The notes: generated by a model from the sequence alone, not told the origin. DNA of 64,000 nt from Pseudanabaena sp. Chao 1811 (GCF_027942295.1 NZ_CP101416.1:4264501-4328500), one strand, 5' to 3'; counted from the first letter of the stretch, positions 9,202-18,522 are shown. Made by a program: numbers and translations.

Positions 9202-10560
9202 TTACAAGGTAAATGTAAATTTTTTTGCTAACATTCCAGGCACAAGAATGCCTCCCAATGATCGCTTTTCGTAAGTACCAGTATTAGGAATAAATTCTCG
9301 AAAATCAGTCAAATCTTCGAGATTATCTCCAAAAAAGTCATAAATACTATCATCAAATCGCAAATTTTCAATTGGGGAGATAAATTCGCCATCTTCTACC
9401 CAAAAACAAGCGTAACGAGTCATACCTGTGATTCTGCCGCCTGTGCGATCGCTCCAGTTTAAATAATGGAGGTTTGATAGATAAAGTCCCGTATCTAATT
9501 GTTGGAGAATATTGGCTTCAGCAAGATTTCCTGCATCAACTTCAGGCGATCTCATCGACTCACCACCGCTTGCACCATTGGCTTCTTTGCCATATTCCAT
9601 AGCACTTCGCGAACTAACCAAACTATTAACTAGCTTGCCATTGCTAATAATGGGCAAATATTCAGGTGCAACTTCTCCTAAATTATTAAATCGAGGAACA
9701 TTGCCATAGCTGAAATTTTCACTAAGGGATAGCAATGGTGAGAGTGTCCGTTCTTGATTTTTTAATTTTAAAAGAGCGCTACTACCCTGTTGAAAACTAG
9801 CTTCTCCCACACTCCAAGCCAAAAAATTCAATAGCTCTGAAGATGCAGCAGGGGCAAAGTAGGTACGATATTGTCCACGAGCTACAGTTTTACTAGGTCT
9901 TTGTAAGGCGACTGATTGTTGTTGCGATCGCGCAATCTGTGATTGATAACCTTCGGTATGCCAATCTTTACCTGCATAGATACCCTTGACCGCTTTTTCT
10001 CCTGAATTGGTCTGAACAAACATTGAATAATCGACGAAAAAGGAATCCGTGGCAAACCAATGTCTCTGACCTGCGGAATTAGCACTAGCACGGATGATTG
10101 AGCCTGAAGCATAGAATCCAGTAAAGTCGATCTTATTTATGGGAGCGAGAATTGTAGCGATCGCATCTTCGGGTGGCAACAAATTACCTTGATAGACTTC
10201 ACGACTCGAACCCTGATTTTCAGGTATGACTAGATAGGGATTCTCAGGGATTTGAGCAACTTCTTGACGTAAATAGTTGAGACTTTCAGTGGCATAGGTA
10301 AAGTCAATTGCGCGATCGCCTGTAAATGGGAACTCAGCATAGGCTTCCCGTTGATTGTCAATCAAGGAAATTGTCACGTTCCCATCAGCAACAACTCCTG
10401 ATTGGCGAACCTTAGCATTATTAAACCTTGTGAACTGGCTACGCTCACTATCTAAATTAATAGTTAGATGCTCACCTACATGGAGACTATCAATCAGGCG
10501 ATCGGCAAGTTGATAAAATGCGTGCTCCAGATTTTGTTCTTCCAAGTGTCTGATCATCAA
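9202..10560 (-). CDS. TldE/PmbA-like peptidase-family protein
   Basis: A 452-residue member of the TldD/PmbA family. The family glycine-rich C-terminal part is clear (NGASGGESMRSPEVDAGNL, ISNGKLVNSLVSSRSAMEYG). I do not find the HExxxH zinc motif that marks TldD, so this is the TldE/PmbA-type subunit, which in characterised systems works with TldD as a heterodimer that degrades unfolded or leader peptides. No tldD gene is next to it. Two ATG codons are adjacent at the start. Confidence 0.85.
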   Translation of the reverse strand: MMIRHLEEQNLEHAFYQLADRLIDSLHVGEHLTINLDSERSQFTRFNNAKVRQSGVVADGNVTISLIDNQREAYAEFPFTGDRAIDFTYATESLNYLRQEVAQIPENPYLVIPENQGSSREVYQGNLLPPEDAIATILAPINKIDFTGFYASGSIIRASANSAGQRHWFATDSFFVDYSMFVQTNSGEKAVKGIYAGKDWHTEGYQSQIARSQQQSVALQRPSKTVARGQYRTYFAPAASSELLNFLAWSVGEASFQQGSSALLKLKNQERTLSPLLSLSENFSYGNVPRFNNLGEVAPEYLPIISNGKLVNSLVSSRSAMEYGKEANGASGGESMRSPEVDAGNLAEANILQQLDTGLYLSNLHYLNWSDRTGGRITGMTRYACFWVEDGEFISPIENLRFDDSIYDFFGDNLEDLTDFREFIPNTGTYEKRSLGGILVPGMLAKKFTFTL

Positions 10561-10656
10561 AGTTTTATCTTTAAGGGAGGTTTGCTGATGTCAAAGATAA
10601 CATTCCCAACAGCATTAAAAGCAGTAGGAATCAGCAATTTTCATACCTATTTTTAA

Positions 10657-10728
10657 TCCAAGGTGTCGGAATTGAACCGACATGTCAACGATTATGAGTC
10701 GTTTGCTTTACCAGTCAGCCAACCTTGG
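10657..10728 (-). tRNA. tRNA, anticodon CAU, probably tRNA-Ile2
   Basis: Acceptor stem CCAAGGT/ACCTTGG, D arm GCTGACTGGTAAAGC, anticodon stem AACGA/TCGTT with loop CTCATAA, T arm GTCGG-TTCAATT-CCGAC, discriminator A, no encoded CCA. The anticodon is CAU. The loop CTCATAA within CGACTCATAATCG is the one seen in E. coli ileX and chloroplast trnI-CAU, not the TTCATAC loop of elongator Met, and C1 pairs with G72, unlike initiator tRNA. I therefore favour Ile2, which needs TilS lysidine modification. Confidence 0.85.
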
Positions 10729-10820
10729 TAATATTGTGATTATAACCGTAAGTATTATATGCTATCAAATAAGCTACCTTGCAGGTTGCCTAATAGCAAT
10801 TATTAGCTAAACAGTTTGTA

Positions 10821-11570
10821 ATGGCAACAACTCGCCCCGAAAAGCCTGAAAAGCGTCTCCGCAAGAAAAAAAAGCCACCTAAGAAATTTAGACTTAGTTA
10901 TAGTCTGCTGCTGCTATTAGCCATGGTAGTTGTCGGATCTATAGCTGGACTAGTGGCATATAGATTTGGCAAACAAGCCTTAGAGGGAGTTAATCCATCT
11001 CCTGCGGGGATTAAGCTCCCCAAAGTTAGTCCTTCTCCAAAGCCTAAAGATTCACCCAAATCACCATCCAGCCAAGATGGCAAGACTTCTTTTTTTTTAG
11101 ATGAAAATGAAGTTATCGCTGATATGAAATCTCGATCGCAGCAGGAATTGGGTGGACTGACTCGCCCAACTTATGTGGCAAAAGCAAATATTAGCGATCG
11201 CAAAAAAATCTATACCAGAGTTGATCGTGCATATAACGCAATTCGCGAACCCCTAGCAATTTCCGCAAATGCTGATGAGCGAATTGCCGAAAGAATTGCA
11301 CTATTACGCAAAACGGTCTATAGCCGTACCCGTTCTTATGAATATGAAAGCGAGCTGGCTTTAAATCAGCCCATCGCAAATAATGCCAGCACTAGTATGC
11401 CCTTAATATCTACGCCAGTAGAAATAGATTCCATTCGCAGTCGATGGGAAGATCGTTATACCCCATCAGGCAGTTCCAGTAAAAACGATATACAAATATC
11501 ACCTAAGCCCACAAGTAGATTTTTTATTCCTGAGCAACAGCCATATAGTGCTGAGGTTCATAGACGTTAG
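10821..11570 (+). CDS. Single-pass membrane protein, unknown function
   Basis: A 249-residue protein I do not recognise. It has a strongly basic N-terminus (KRLRKKKKPPKKFR), one membrane helix at about 27-50, a Pro/Ser/Lys linker to about 92, and a mostly helical polar C-terminal region that should face the periplasm by the positive-inside rule. No catalytic motif is visible. The ATG follows the tRNA region by about 90 bases. A bidirectional terminator separates it from leuB. Confidence 0.75.
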   Translation: MATTRPEKPEKRLRKKKKPPKKFRLSYSLLLLLAMVVVGSIAGLVAYRFGKQALEGVNPSPAGIKLPKVSPSPKPKDSPKSPSSQDGKTSFFLDENEVIADMKSRSQQELGGLTRPTYVAKANISDRKKIYTRVDRAYNAIREPLAISANADERIAERIALLRKTVYSRTRSYEYESELALNQPIANNASTSMPLISTPVEIDSIRSRWEDRYTPSGSSSKNDIQISPKPTSRFFIPEQQPYSAEVHRR

Positions 11571-11571
11571 C

Positions 11572-11604
11572 TAAAGGCGGTGCTAAGCACCGCCTTTAAG
11601 TTTT
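11572..11604. terminator. Bidirectional terminator between the membrane protein gene and leuB
   Basis: TAAAGGCGGTGC-TAA-GCACCGCCTTTA followed by AGTTTTTT. The stem is 12 bp and perfect. It lies two bases after one stop codon and just before the other. Confidence 0.85.
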
Positions 11605-12687
11605 TTAGATTGCGGCTAGTAGTGCTTCGCCCATTGCCACACATCCCAATCTTTCGCAACCATCAGCCATGATGTCGCCTGTACGTTTACCCGCATCAAG
11701 GACTTTATTTACTGCCGCCTCGATCGCATCGGCTGCTGCACCTTCATTAAAGGCATAGCGCAACATCATCGCGGCACTCAAAACCTGTGCCAAGGGATTT
11801 GCTAAATCTTTACCTGCAATGTCAGGTGCAGAACCATGCACAGGTTCAAATACCCCAGGTGTACCTGCAACTCCAAGGCTAGCCGATGGTAACATGCCGA
11901 TACTACCAGTCAGCATTGCCGCCGCATCGGAGAGGATATCGCCAAAGAGGTTACTGGTGAGAATTACGTCAAATTGCTTAGGATTGCGGATAATCTGCAT
12001 TGTTGCGTTATCAACATACATATGCGATAGCTTCACATCGGGATAATCTTTAGAAATTGCAGTTACACGTTCCCGCCATAGCTGCGACACATCTAATACG
12101 TTTGACTTATCAACAGAAACAACAGAACCACGACGTTTTTGAGCTGCTTCAAAGCCAACTTTGGCAATGCGATCGATTTCTGTCTCGGTATAGACCATCG
12201 TATTGAAGCCGCGACGCACACCATTTTCATCGGCAACAATCCCCTTTGGCTTACCAAAATAGATACCACCCGTGAGTTCGCGCACTACTAAAATATCTAC
12301 GCCTTCGACCACTTCACGCTTTAAAGTAGAGGCATCAATTAGTTGGGGCAAAATCTGAGCAGGACGTAAATTGGCGAATAGTTCCATTCCACCCCGTAAG
12401 CCTAGTAATGCTTGTTCAGGTCGTAAATGCGATGGCATTGAGTCCCACTTATCACCACCTACGGCTGCGAGCAAAACTGCATCGCTATTTTTACATGATT
12501 GCAGGGTTTCATCGGGCAGTGGGTGTCCCGTGGCATCGATCGCTGCTCCACCGATTAAAGCCGTCTCAAAGGAAAAAGTCAGATCAAATTTTGGAGCGAT
12601 CGCCTGAAGCACTGCCACTGCTACCTTCATAATTTCAGGACCAATTCCGTCCCCAGGCAAAAGCGTAATCTTATAGTTTTTAGACAT
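11605..12687 (-). CDS. leuB: 3-isopropylmalate dehydrogenase
   Basis: A 360-residue enzyme that oxidatively decarboxylates 3-isopropylmalate with NAD in leucine synthesis. Visible family features are the N-terminal [11 protein letters not shown], the substrate Arg region ([14 protein letters not shown]), [10 protein letters not shown] and the metal/cofactor segment [19 protein letters not shown]. Length and start are normal. It is not next to leuC or leuD. A family A repeat follows its upstream side. Confidence 0.97.
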   Translation of the reverse strand: MSKNYKITLLPGDGIGPEIMKVAVAVLQAIAPKFDLTFSFETALIGGAAIDATGHPLPDETLQSCKNSDAVLLAAVGGDKWDSMPSHLRPEQALLGLRGGMELFANLRPAQILPQLIDASTLKREVVEGVDILVVRELTGGIYFGKPKGIVADENGVRRGFNTMVYTETEIDRIAKVGFEAAQKRRGSVVSVDKSNVLDVSQLWRERVTAISKDYPDVKLSHMYVDNATMQIIRNPKQFDVILTSNLFGDILSDAAAMLTGSIGMLPSASLGVAGTPGVFEPVHGSAPDIAGKDLANPLAQVLSAAMMLRYAFNEGAAADAIEAAVNKVLDAGKRTGDIMADGCERLGCVAMGEALLAAI

Positions 12688-12788
12688 TACAACATCAAAA
12701 TATCAAGACAGATTTCTTAAAATACCATTTTCGGCTTCCCGATAAACGAAATCGTCAATGGCTCTGCCTCTTTACTTTCTAGCTATAA

Positions 12789-12895
12789 TTCAACGTCAGT
12801 TCGACGAATCCGGAAAAGGGTAAAAATCGCTAAGCGATTTTTACCCTTTTCCGCCATTTGCGCGGCGCAAATGGCGTTATCGAACTCACGTTAAT
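12789..12895 (-). repeat. Family A double-hairpin repeat, copy A3 (reverse)
   Basis: Reads as the reverse of A1/A5: CAACGTCAGTTCGACGAA, the AT hairpin (GGGTAAAAATCGC-TAA-GCGATTTTTACCC), the GC hairpin (TTTGCGCGGCGCAAA), then ATCGAACTCACGTTAA. It lies between the 5' side of leuB and the 3' side of the DUF4912 gene. Confidence 0.88.
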
Positions 12896-12912
12896 TCAAT
12901 ACACATAAACAT

Positions 12913-12949
12913 AAAAAAGAGGGGGACGCAATGCGTCCCCCTCTTTTTT
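12913..12949. terminator. Intrinsic terminator after the DUF4912 gene
   Basis: A6-GAGGGGGACGC, AAT loop, GCGTCCCCCTC-T6. A strong stem with U-tail on both strands, 8 bases beyond the stop codon of the minus-strand gene. Confidence 0.9.
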
Positions 12950-12956
12950 ATATACT

Positions 12957-14252
12957 TTAGCTAATCCATTCAGGAATTGCTTCTTCCTTGGTGTTAGTAC
13001 GACGCTCAAGGGTTTGGCGCTCGAACTTCATGTGGATAGCGCGATTTTGTTCGCCATCTGCCGCCACGGCAAAGATTGGATAATCTTGAATACCGTCTTG
13101 GAAAGAAGTGTGGAAGCGGAATGTACCGTCAGCATTGAGCTTGATTGGGCGACCACCAATGGTGACAGAGGCATCAGGCTCAGTTGCACCATAAACAATC
13201 AACTCAGCATCGGCAACTAACCAGAACTGGCGAGGACGGATGGGTGCTTCGCTAGAGAAGAAACTGTAGCTGGACTCCATACCAATGCCAGAGTAGTTGA
13301 TACCACTCGCACTGAGCGCACCTGCTGCACCAGCAAATAGTCCTGCACCTGATGGGAAGATGTAGGAGCTGATGGATTCAGGAGCCATACCAATGCCAGA
13401 CTCATGCTGCATCGAGCCATAGAGTGAACCAGAAATACGTTGAATTTCAGCTTCGCGAGCGATGTTGAAGATTTCGTCGTAGGAGGTATCGGCAGTAGTT
13501 GTGGTCTCTTCAGGAGCGGGTGCTGCTTTCTTCGCTGGAGGAACCAATGTGAAGAAGGTCTGACCTATGAGGGTTTGATCCCAAGGTACGGTAATAAAGT
13601 TATCTTCTACCCATTCCGATGGGAATACAGGAGGAACATGGACAACCTTAGAGCGAGTTAGGACTAACCAACGACCATCGGCACAACGGTAGCCAAGTTC
13701 GGCTACATAGTCGCGATCGCTAATCGGAATAGGCAAATACCATTCACGAGCAAGTTCGTCACTATTGTATTCCTGTAAGTTGTTAGGAGTTTGGTAGTCT
13801 AAGTTCACATCAGTGGCATCGTATAGACGTAGAGCCAACTGTTGACCACCTTGCTTTCTCAACTCTTCTTTATGAGCATTAGGTACATCCCAATATACAT
13901 AAGCCCATTGAGGATCACGGGGCAATAATACGATACGGCTCTCACCGTAACCTGTGGGGAGATCGCCAATGCTCTTGTCAATAGCGGCAAGTGCCTCTAA
14001 GTTTTCCTCTGTTTCTTCACTACCCAAATTAAACTTTGATGCTTCCACGATTTCTTGTGTCTCCGAGTTACTGCTATCTGTGGTTGAGGCTGTGCCTTGA
14101 GCGGAAAGAATGGTTTGGATATCAGCTAGTAGCTGAGATTTTCGCATTCGACTATAGCGAGAAATTTCTAGCTCTGCTGCTACTTTGCGAAGTTGACGCA
14201 AGGTCATCTCTTCTAGGGGAGGACGTTCCCTCGCCATACAATTAACCTCCAA
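12957..14252 (-). CDS. Rho_N + DUF4912 protein
   Basis: A 431-residue protein. Residues about 10-50 form a Rho N-terminal-like/SAP-like helical domain (MTLRQLRKVAAELEISRYS). About 95-210 match the DUF4912 pattern (LLPRDPQWAYVYWDV, WYLPI, YVAELGYRCADGRW). A Gly/Ser-rich middle part follows, then a small beta-rich domain at about 335-415 that resembles an Ig-like fold. The biochemical role is not established. A nucleic-acid contact through the N-terminal domain is an inference. Conserved core gene style; monocistronic. Confidence 0.85.
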   Translation of the reverse strand: MEVNCMARERPPLEEMTLRQLRKVAAELEISRYSRMRKSQLLADIQTILSAQGTASTTDSSNSETQEIVEASKFNLGSEETEENLEALAAIDKSIGDLPTGYGESRIVLLPRDPQWAYVYWDVPNAHKEELRKQGGQQLALRLYDATDVNLDYQTPNNLQEYNSDELAREWYLPIPISDRDYVAELGYRCADGRWLVLTRSKVVHVPPVFPSEWVEDNFITVPWDQTLIGQTFFTLVPPAKKAAPAPEETTTTADTSYDEIFNIAREAEIQRISGSLYGSMQHESGIGMAPESISSYIFPSGAGLFAGAAGALSASGINYSGIGMESSYSFFSSEAPIRPRQFWLVADAELIVYGATEPDASVTIGGRPIKLNADGTFRFHTSFQDGIQDYPIFAVAADGEQNRAIHMKFERQTLERRTNTKEEAIPEWIS

Positions 14253-14581
14253 CTGCTTGTAATAATGTCTAACTCATGATCTAAATGAGTCTTCAGACTG
14301 TAGCTACAACCATTTTGCCAAAATTTTCTGAATGGTCAATGGCTGGAAAGTATATCTTCTGCTGGTTTTAGCTAATTTATTGAGGCTTTCAAGTACAAAT
14401 ACTTAGCTAAAACCAAATACCTGTCATTGTTGTGGCGATTATGGCAGTTAATTTGACTGGGGATCATAATGTTATGGTTTCATAACATTATGATCCCCTC
14501 CTTTGGATACTGGGGGAGGTTGTCCCAAAAGCCATAAGATTAAATGGACAACAAAATGTGTAATTTCATAAACTTATTAAT
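14253..14581. other. Divergent promoter region of the DUF4912 gene and psb27
   Basis: 329 bases between divergent starts. It contains a perfect 18-bp hairpin at 14459-14498 (arms GGGGATCATAATGTTATG, loop GTTT), about 80 bases before psb27. I do not see a gene. Both promoters should lie here, but I could not place their boxes with confidence. Confidence 0.6.
14459..14498. repeat. Perfect 18-bp hairpin upstream of psb27
   Basis: Arms 14459-14476 and 14481-14498. It is upstream of psb27 rather than downstream of a gene, so it may be a 5' leader structure or the 3' end of an unseen small transcript. Confidence 0.7.
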
Positions 14582-15100
14582 ATGAAGGCAGAATACGGGT
14601 CTTTATTTGGTTCTTTAAATAAATCTTTAAAAGTTTACTTAAAGAGCTTTTGCCGCTCAGCGATCGCATTCGCGTTGGTAGCGTTAGTAGTAATTGGTGG
14701 TTTTGCGCCAGAAGCAAATGCAGGCTTGTTCTCTCGAGGCGATGTGTTAACTACTAAGGAAATTAAAACCCTCGTTAATGCAGGTTTGACTGGCGATTAT
14801 GTCGCTGATACGACGGATACAATCAAAACCCTCCGTGAAGCAATTAATTTGCCTGACAATGCCGAGAATCGTGCGGTGGTAAAGACATCCGCTAGATATA
14901 AGATCAATGCCTATGTGTCGCGTTATCGGGCCGATCGCGAAAAGAATGGGTTTTATTCCTATACAACGATGTTGACTGCTTTAAATACCTTGGCAGGCTA
15001 TTACAATGGCACAACTAAACGTGCTGTTCCTGCAAAAGTACGCGATCGACTACTTCAAGAGTTTGATCGTGCTGAAGCTGCTCTTGCTCAAGGGCGTTAG
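14582..15100 (+). CDS. psb27: Photosystem II assembly protein Psb27, apparently without lipobox
   Basis: The mature part matches Psb27: TGDYVADTTDTIKTLREAIN, KINAYVSRYR, SYTTMLTALNTLAGYY, and a Lys/Arg-rich final helix. Psb27 binds CP43 on the lumenal side of PSII assembly intermediates and limits premature docking of the oxygen-evolving complex. In studied cyanobacteria it is a lipoprotein. Here the signal peptide (h-region about 25-42) ends PEANA-GLF, a type I cleavage site with no Cys at +1. The n-region is also long, about 24 residues. It probably shares a transcript with the kinase-like gene 68 bases downstream. Confidence 0.9.
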   Translation: MKAEYGSLFGSLNKSLKVYLKSFCRSAIAFALVALVVIGGFAPEANAGLFSRGDVLTTKEIKTLVNAGLTGDYVADTTDTIKTLREAINLPDNAENRAVVKTSARYKINAYVSRYRADREKNGFYSYTTMLTALNTLAGYYNGTTKRAVPAKVRDRLLQEFDRAEAALAQGR

Positions 15101-15168
15101 TTTTATACCATTTGGGAAACGATGCCTTGCGTCGTTTCTCAAAACTGATAGTGTAGGGGTGACAAACA

Positions 15169-16443
15169 TTGGCGACAGGATTGGCAACAATATACGAGGC
15201 ATTGCTCCAAGACGCACAAACCCGTGAGTTTGTCGAAGAATTGCACCAAACTGACGCAAAGGAGTTTTGGCATCGGGCGATCGCTGTACTTCAGCAATTT
15301 TCGATGCAGATGTCCCTTAAAGGTTTTTTGCTCACCCATCATCCTTATATTTTCCCCAATGCTGCTTTTCGGCAACCTGATCTACAAACTTGGGTTTTGA
15401 CTACGAGCAAATCTTCGTTATTTCCTACAGGTTCTTTACCGATTGGCAATACACAGGTTATCGCCATCCCTAAATCCGATGTTCTAAATCAGGAATGGTT
15501 TTGCATTTTAGTCACTGAGACCTTTAGCATTTTGGTGTTATCTTCACCCAATAGCCATAGCTGCCTCTGGTCATTACATCCGCAGGCAATTCAGACCGCG
15601 ATCGCGACTTTATCACCGCGTATCCGTCGGCATGAACAGCAGACTTTGTTCCAAACGAAATTGCAACAATTCCCGCTAACAATGCCTCCCTATCAAATCA
15701 TGGCAAGGTTTGGCGCGATTTTGATGGCACAAAGTTCTATTCATCAAGAATTACCAATTCCTGAGATCCAAGAAGTCGATATTATTAAGGCAATTACCCA
15801 TGAGGTAAGGACTCCACTTACAACGATCAGAATGTTAGTGCGATCGCTCAAACGGCGCAAAGATGTCTCTACCGAAGTCAAAACTCGCCTAGATCGAGTG
15901 GATGCTGAATGTACAGAACAGATTGAAAGATTTAATTTGATTTTCGAGGCGGCGCAGTTGGATAGCTATCCAATTATGTTGGAGGCAACGCAAATAGGAG
16001 AGATTCTTAGTGATGGTTTTATGCGTTGGCAAGAACATGCAGGACGTAGACAAATTTCCTTAGAAATGATTTTACCAACAGAGATTCCTGCAATTTGTAG
16101 TAATGGTTTACTTCTATCACAGGTCCTCAATGGTTTAGTTGATCGCTTAGTTCGCAGTTTTCCGCCCGATAGCCATATCCAACTAATTCTCACTAGTGCA
16201 GGGGAATATCTCAAATTACAATTCCAATCCCAAGTTCCTCAACAAGGTGGTGGTGATTTACCACTTCTCAAAGCGGTGGGACAATGGCTAATGCTCCAAC
16301 CCGAAACGGGTACATTGAGCCTGAGTTTACCAACGACAAAAACCCTGCTCAAGGCTTTAGGTGGTAAGCTTACCGTCAGAATGCACTCCAGTACTGCTGC
16401 CTACGATGGCGAAATTCTGACAATCTTTTTGCCATTCTATTAG
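15169..16443 (+). CDS. Histidine-kinase-like protein with degenerate ATPase domain
   Basis: A 424-residue protein. The first half (about 1-190) looks like an uncharacterised cyanobacterial sensor domain. A recognisable HisKA helix follows, with the H-box ITHEVRTPLTTIRML. The C-terminal region aligns in position with HATPase but lacks the usual elements: the N-box reads LNGLVDRL instead of ending in Asn-Ala, and no DxGxG or GxGLGL motif is visible. It may be a phosphotransfer/dimerisation protein or a pseudo-kinase. The best start is TTG 15169, just after an in-frame stop; a later start is possible. It lies directly after psb27. Confidence 0.75.
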   Translation: MATGLATIYEALLQDAQTREFVEELHQTDAKEFWHRAIAVLQQFSMQMSLKGFLLTHHPYIFPNAAFRQPDLQTWVLTTSKSSLFPTGSLPIGNTQVIAIPKSDVLNQEWFCILVTETFSILVLSSPNSHSCLWSLHPQAIQTAIATLSPRIRRHEQQTLFQTKLQQFPLTMPPYQIMARFGAILMAQSSIHQELPIPEIQEVDIIKAITHEVRTPLTTIRMLVRSLKRRKDVSTEVKTRLDRVDAECTEQIERFNLIFEAAQLDSYPIMLEATQIGEILSDGFMRWQEHAGRRQISLEMILPTEIPAICSNGLLLSQVLNGLVDRLVRSFPPDSHIQLILTSAGEYLKLQFQSQVPQQGGGDLPLLKAVGQWLMLQPETGTLSLSLPTTKTLLKALGGKLTVRMHSSTAAYDGEILTIFLPFY

Positions 16444-16459
16444 CTTCTCTTTGTGTATC

Positions 16460-16522
16460 TTAACGTGAGTTCGATAACGTGATTTGCGCGGCGCGAAGCG
16501 CCGCGCAAATCACGTTATCTTA
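16460..16522 (+). repeat. Family A repeat, half copy A7, with hairpin containing the ldcA stop codon
   Basis: Starts TTAACGTGAGTTCGATAAC like a full copy, but keeps only the GC-rich hairpin. Its arms are lengthened to 22 bp (16473-16494 and 16498-16519, loop GAA). The minus-strand stop codon of ldcA (16515-16517) is inside the right arm. Confidence 0.8.
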
Positions 16523-17453
16523 GTATTTTTCTGCTATAACTCAAGGTTCCATTAACTGCGTCGATTGCGGCATTACAGCCAACAGCTAAAGGAACGTTTT
16601 CGCCATCATGTCCGAAGGGTAAATTCATGACAATCGGAATTCCTAAATCGGATAGGCGATCGCGCCATACTTCCTCCATTTTAAAACTCGGTGTTGACAC
16701 TTCAGATTGACTAAAACGACCGATCGCAATACCTTTGAGTTTTTGTAAATGACCAGACCAACGCCAGTGGGTTAACATCCGATCAACACGATAGGGAGCC
16801 TCACCCACATCTTCGATCGCTAAAATTACATTGTCGAGATTAGGACAGATGGGAGTACCGATGAAGTTAGTCGCGAGGGTGAGATTGGCGGGAAGGAGAA
16901 CACCTGTGGCTTTGCCATGACCCCATCCTTCTCCTGTTAGGGTGATTTCGTCAACTTTACCTTCTAGCCAATCAAACAATTGTTGTTGTGATCGTGCTGG
17001 TTCATTGCCCAAAGTCGTTAGGACAGGTGCATGTAAACCACTGATATTTTTATTTTTTGCAAATCCCCAAAGTAAAGCTGTGATATCAGAGAAACCAATT
17101 AACCATTTGGGGCGATCACTAAGCTGTTGCCAATCTAATTTTTCCAGCAGTCGCATGGAGCCGTAACCACCCCGCGCACAGGCGATCGCCACACATTCAG
17201 GATCGTTCCAAGCCTCAATCAATTGCTGATGACGTTGCTCATCGGTTCCTGCAAGATAGCCCCAAGGTTGGCTTAAATCCTCTGGAATTACCAATTCATA
17301 GCCGCGATCGCGCCAAACTTTAACACCTTGCTCAAAACGTTCCCATTCTCGCAATGCTCCACTAGGAGCAATGACACGCACCTTTTGAGAAGAATTGATA
17401 CTTGGTGGGACTTGAGTTGGCTGCATAGATGCGTAATTATTGCTGAAATACAA
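16515..17453 (-). CDS. ldcA: LD-carboxypeptidase (peptidase S66)
   Basis: Removes the terminal D-Ala from tetrapeptides during murein recycling, in the cytoplasm. The Ser-Glu-His set of family S66 is visible: ARGGYGSMRLL (nucleophile Ser), ILAIEDVGEAPYRVDR (Glu) and LPFGHDGENVPLAVG (His). The likely true start is the internal ATG at residue 10 (MQPTQVPPS, at 17426), since the preceding residues are atypical. Length is then about 303, normal for the family. The last codons lie in a repeat hairpin. Confidence 0.92.
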   Translation of the reverse strand: MYFSNNYASMQPTQVPPSINSSQKVRVIAPSGALREWERFEQGVKVWRDRGYELVIPEDLSQPWGYLAGTDEQRHQQLIEAWNDPECVAIACARGGYGSMRLLEKLDWQQLSDRPKWLIGFSDITALLWGFAKNKNISGLHAPVLTTLGNEPARSQQQLFDWLEGKVDEITLTGEGWGHGKATGVLLPANLTLATNFIGTPICPNLDNVILAIEDVGEAPYRVDRMLTHWRWSGHLQKLKGIAIGRFSQSEVSTPSFKMEEVWRDRLSDLGIPIVMNLPFGHDGENVPLAVGCNAAIDAVNGTLSYSRKILR

Positions 17454-17476
17454 AATGTTCTCAGTAGCTAAGTTAA

Positions 17477-17525
17477 AGACTATATTTTGCGCCGCCCGCT
17501 ACGCGGGCGGCGCAAAATATAGTCT
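17477..17525. repeat. Perfect 23-bp hairpin overlapping a stop codon
   Basis: Arms 17477-17499 and 17503-17525, loop TAC, with a GCGCCGCCCGC core. It lies between ldcA and the FemAB-like gene and includes two bases of the latter's stop codon (17524-17526). Confidence 0.85.
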
Positions 17526-18522
17526 ATTGCAATAAACGAATGATCGTATAGGCTAGGCGATCATAAAAGAAATAGTCATGAGCGCCAATATTTTTAAAGA
17601 CCTTGCCACCAAATTGACGTTTAAATCGGGAAAACTTGTAATAGGCATGGGTTGGCTCATCACTGTAGCCATAAAAATCATAAATCCTGTGCCCAAGTTG
17701 TTTGGCTCGTTGAATTGCTGCCCAATGCAACGCGTACACTGGCATTACCTGCCTTGCGCTCTCACTACGTCCACCATAGAGATATGTACAGCGATCGCCC
17801 CAGTAGATTAATAAAATTGTGGCGAGTATTTTGCCATTGTATTTAGCAAAGCCAATTTCCGCCATTCCTTCACGAAATAGATTTTGGCAAAGTTTGATAA
17901 AAAATCCATAGGGTTCGCTTAAAAAGCCTTGTCGTTGTGCCGTTTCATAAAACAAATCATAAAAATGGGGAATCGCTGCATCTTCTCTAGTGAAAACTGT
18001 TTCAACTCCATGACGCTGACTGAGACCGATGTTATAGCGTCCTTTAGGAAGCATTTCTGCAAGTAGTACCGATTCACTTTTCTGGAGATCGATCCAGAGC
18101 GTTTCTGAGGGCATAAGATCCGCAGGAGATCGCACGAAATCCTGATTCATCCATTCAGGCTTTGCTGACAATAAAGGCTCGATGCGTAAAGCGATCGCGC
18201 CGCCCGAACTCATATCTTGAGATAATTTTTCTGCTTGATTTAATAACAGCCTTATTCCTTCTATTTCTAAATTTGGTGGTAATAGGGGAGCCGCAGGGGC
18301 AAAAACCAGATTTGCCGCACTACGTTGAGGATAGAAATAGAAAATACATCCCCCAATTAATTGTTCTAATTCATCAAAAAGCCCATAGCGAAAGGTTTGA
18401 TAGCCATCAAGTTCACGAAAGTTTGCCCATACCCAAGACTGCATAAAGCAGCCGTGATGATATGTTTGTGTGAGCTTGTCCCAAGATATGCGATCGTCAT
18501 CTAACAACTCCCTAAGAATCAC
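17524..18522 (-). CDS. FemAB/FemX-like peptidyltransferase family protein
   Basis: A 332-residue protein of the GNAT-fold FemAB family. Supporting segments include SWVWANFRELDGYQTFRYGL, the glycine/hydrophobic block LPKGRYNIGLSQRHG (typical L.(K/R)..RY.I....), and HWAAIQRAKQLGHRIYDFYG. In Firmicutes such enzymes add amino acids from aminoacyl-tRNA to lipid II; the cyanobacterial role is not established. It lies beside ldcA on the same strand, which hints at cell-wall work. It could also act on other acceptors. Confidence 0.82.
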   Translation of the reverse strand: MILRELLDDDRISWDKLTQTYHHGCFMQSWVWANFRELDGYQTFRYGLFDELEQLIGGCIFYFYPQRSAANLVFAPAAPLLPPNLEIEGIRLLLNQAEKLSQDMSSGGAIALRIEPLLSAKPEWMNQDFVRSPADLMPSETLWIDLQKSESVLLAEMLPKGRYNIGLSQRHGVETVFTREDAAIPHFYDLFYETAQRQGFLSEPYGFFIKLCQNLFREGMAEIGFAKYNGKILATILLIYWGDRCTYLYGGRSESARQVMPVYALHWAAIQRAKQLGHRIYDFYGYSDEPTHAYYKFSRFKRQFGGKVFKNIGAHDYFFYDRLAYTIIRLLQ

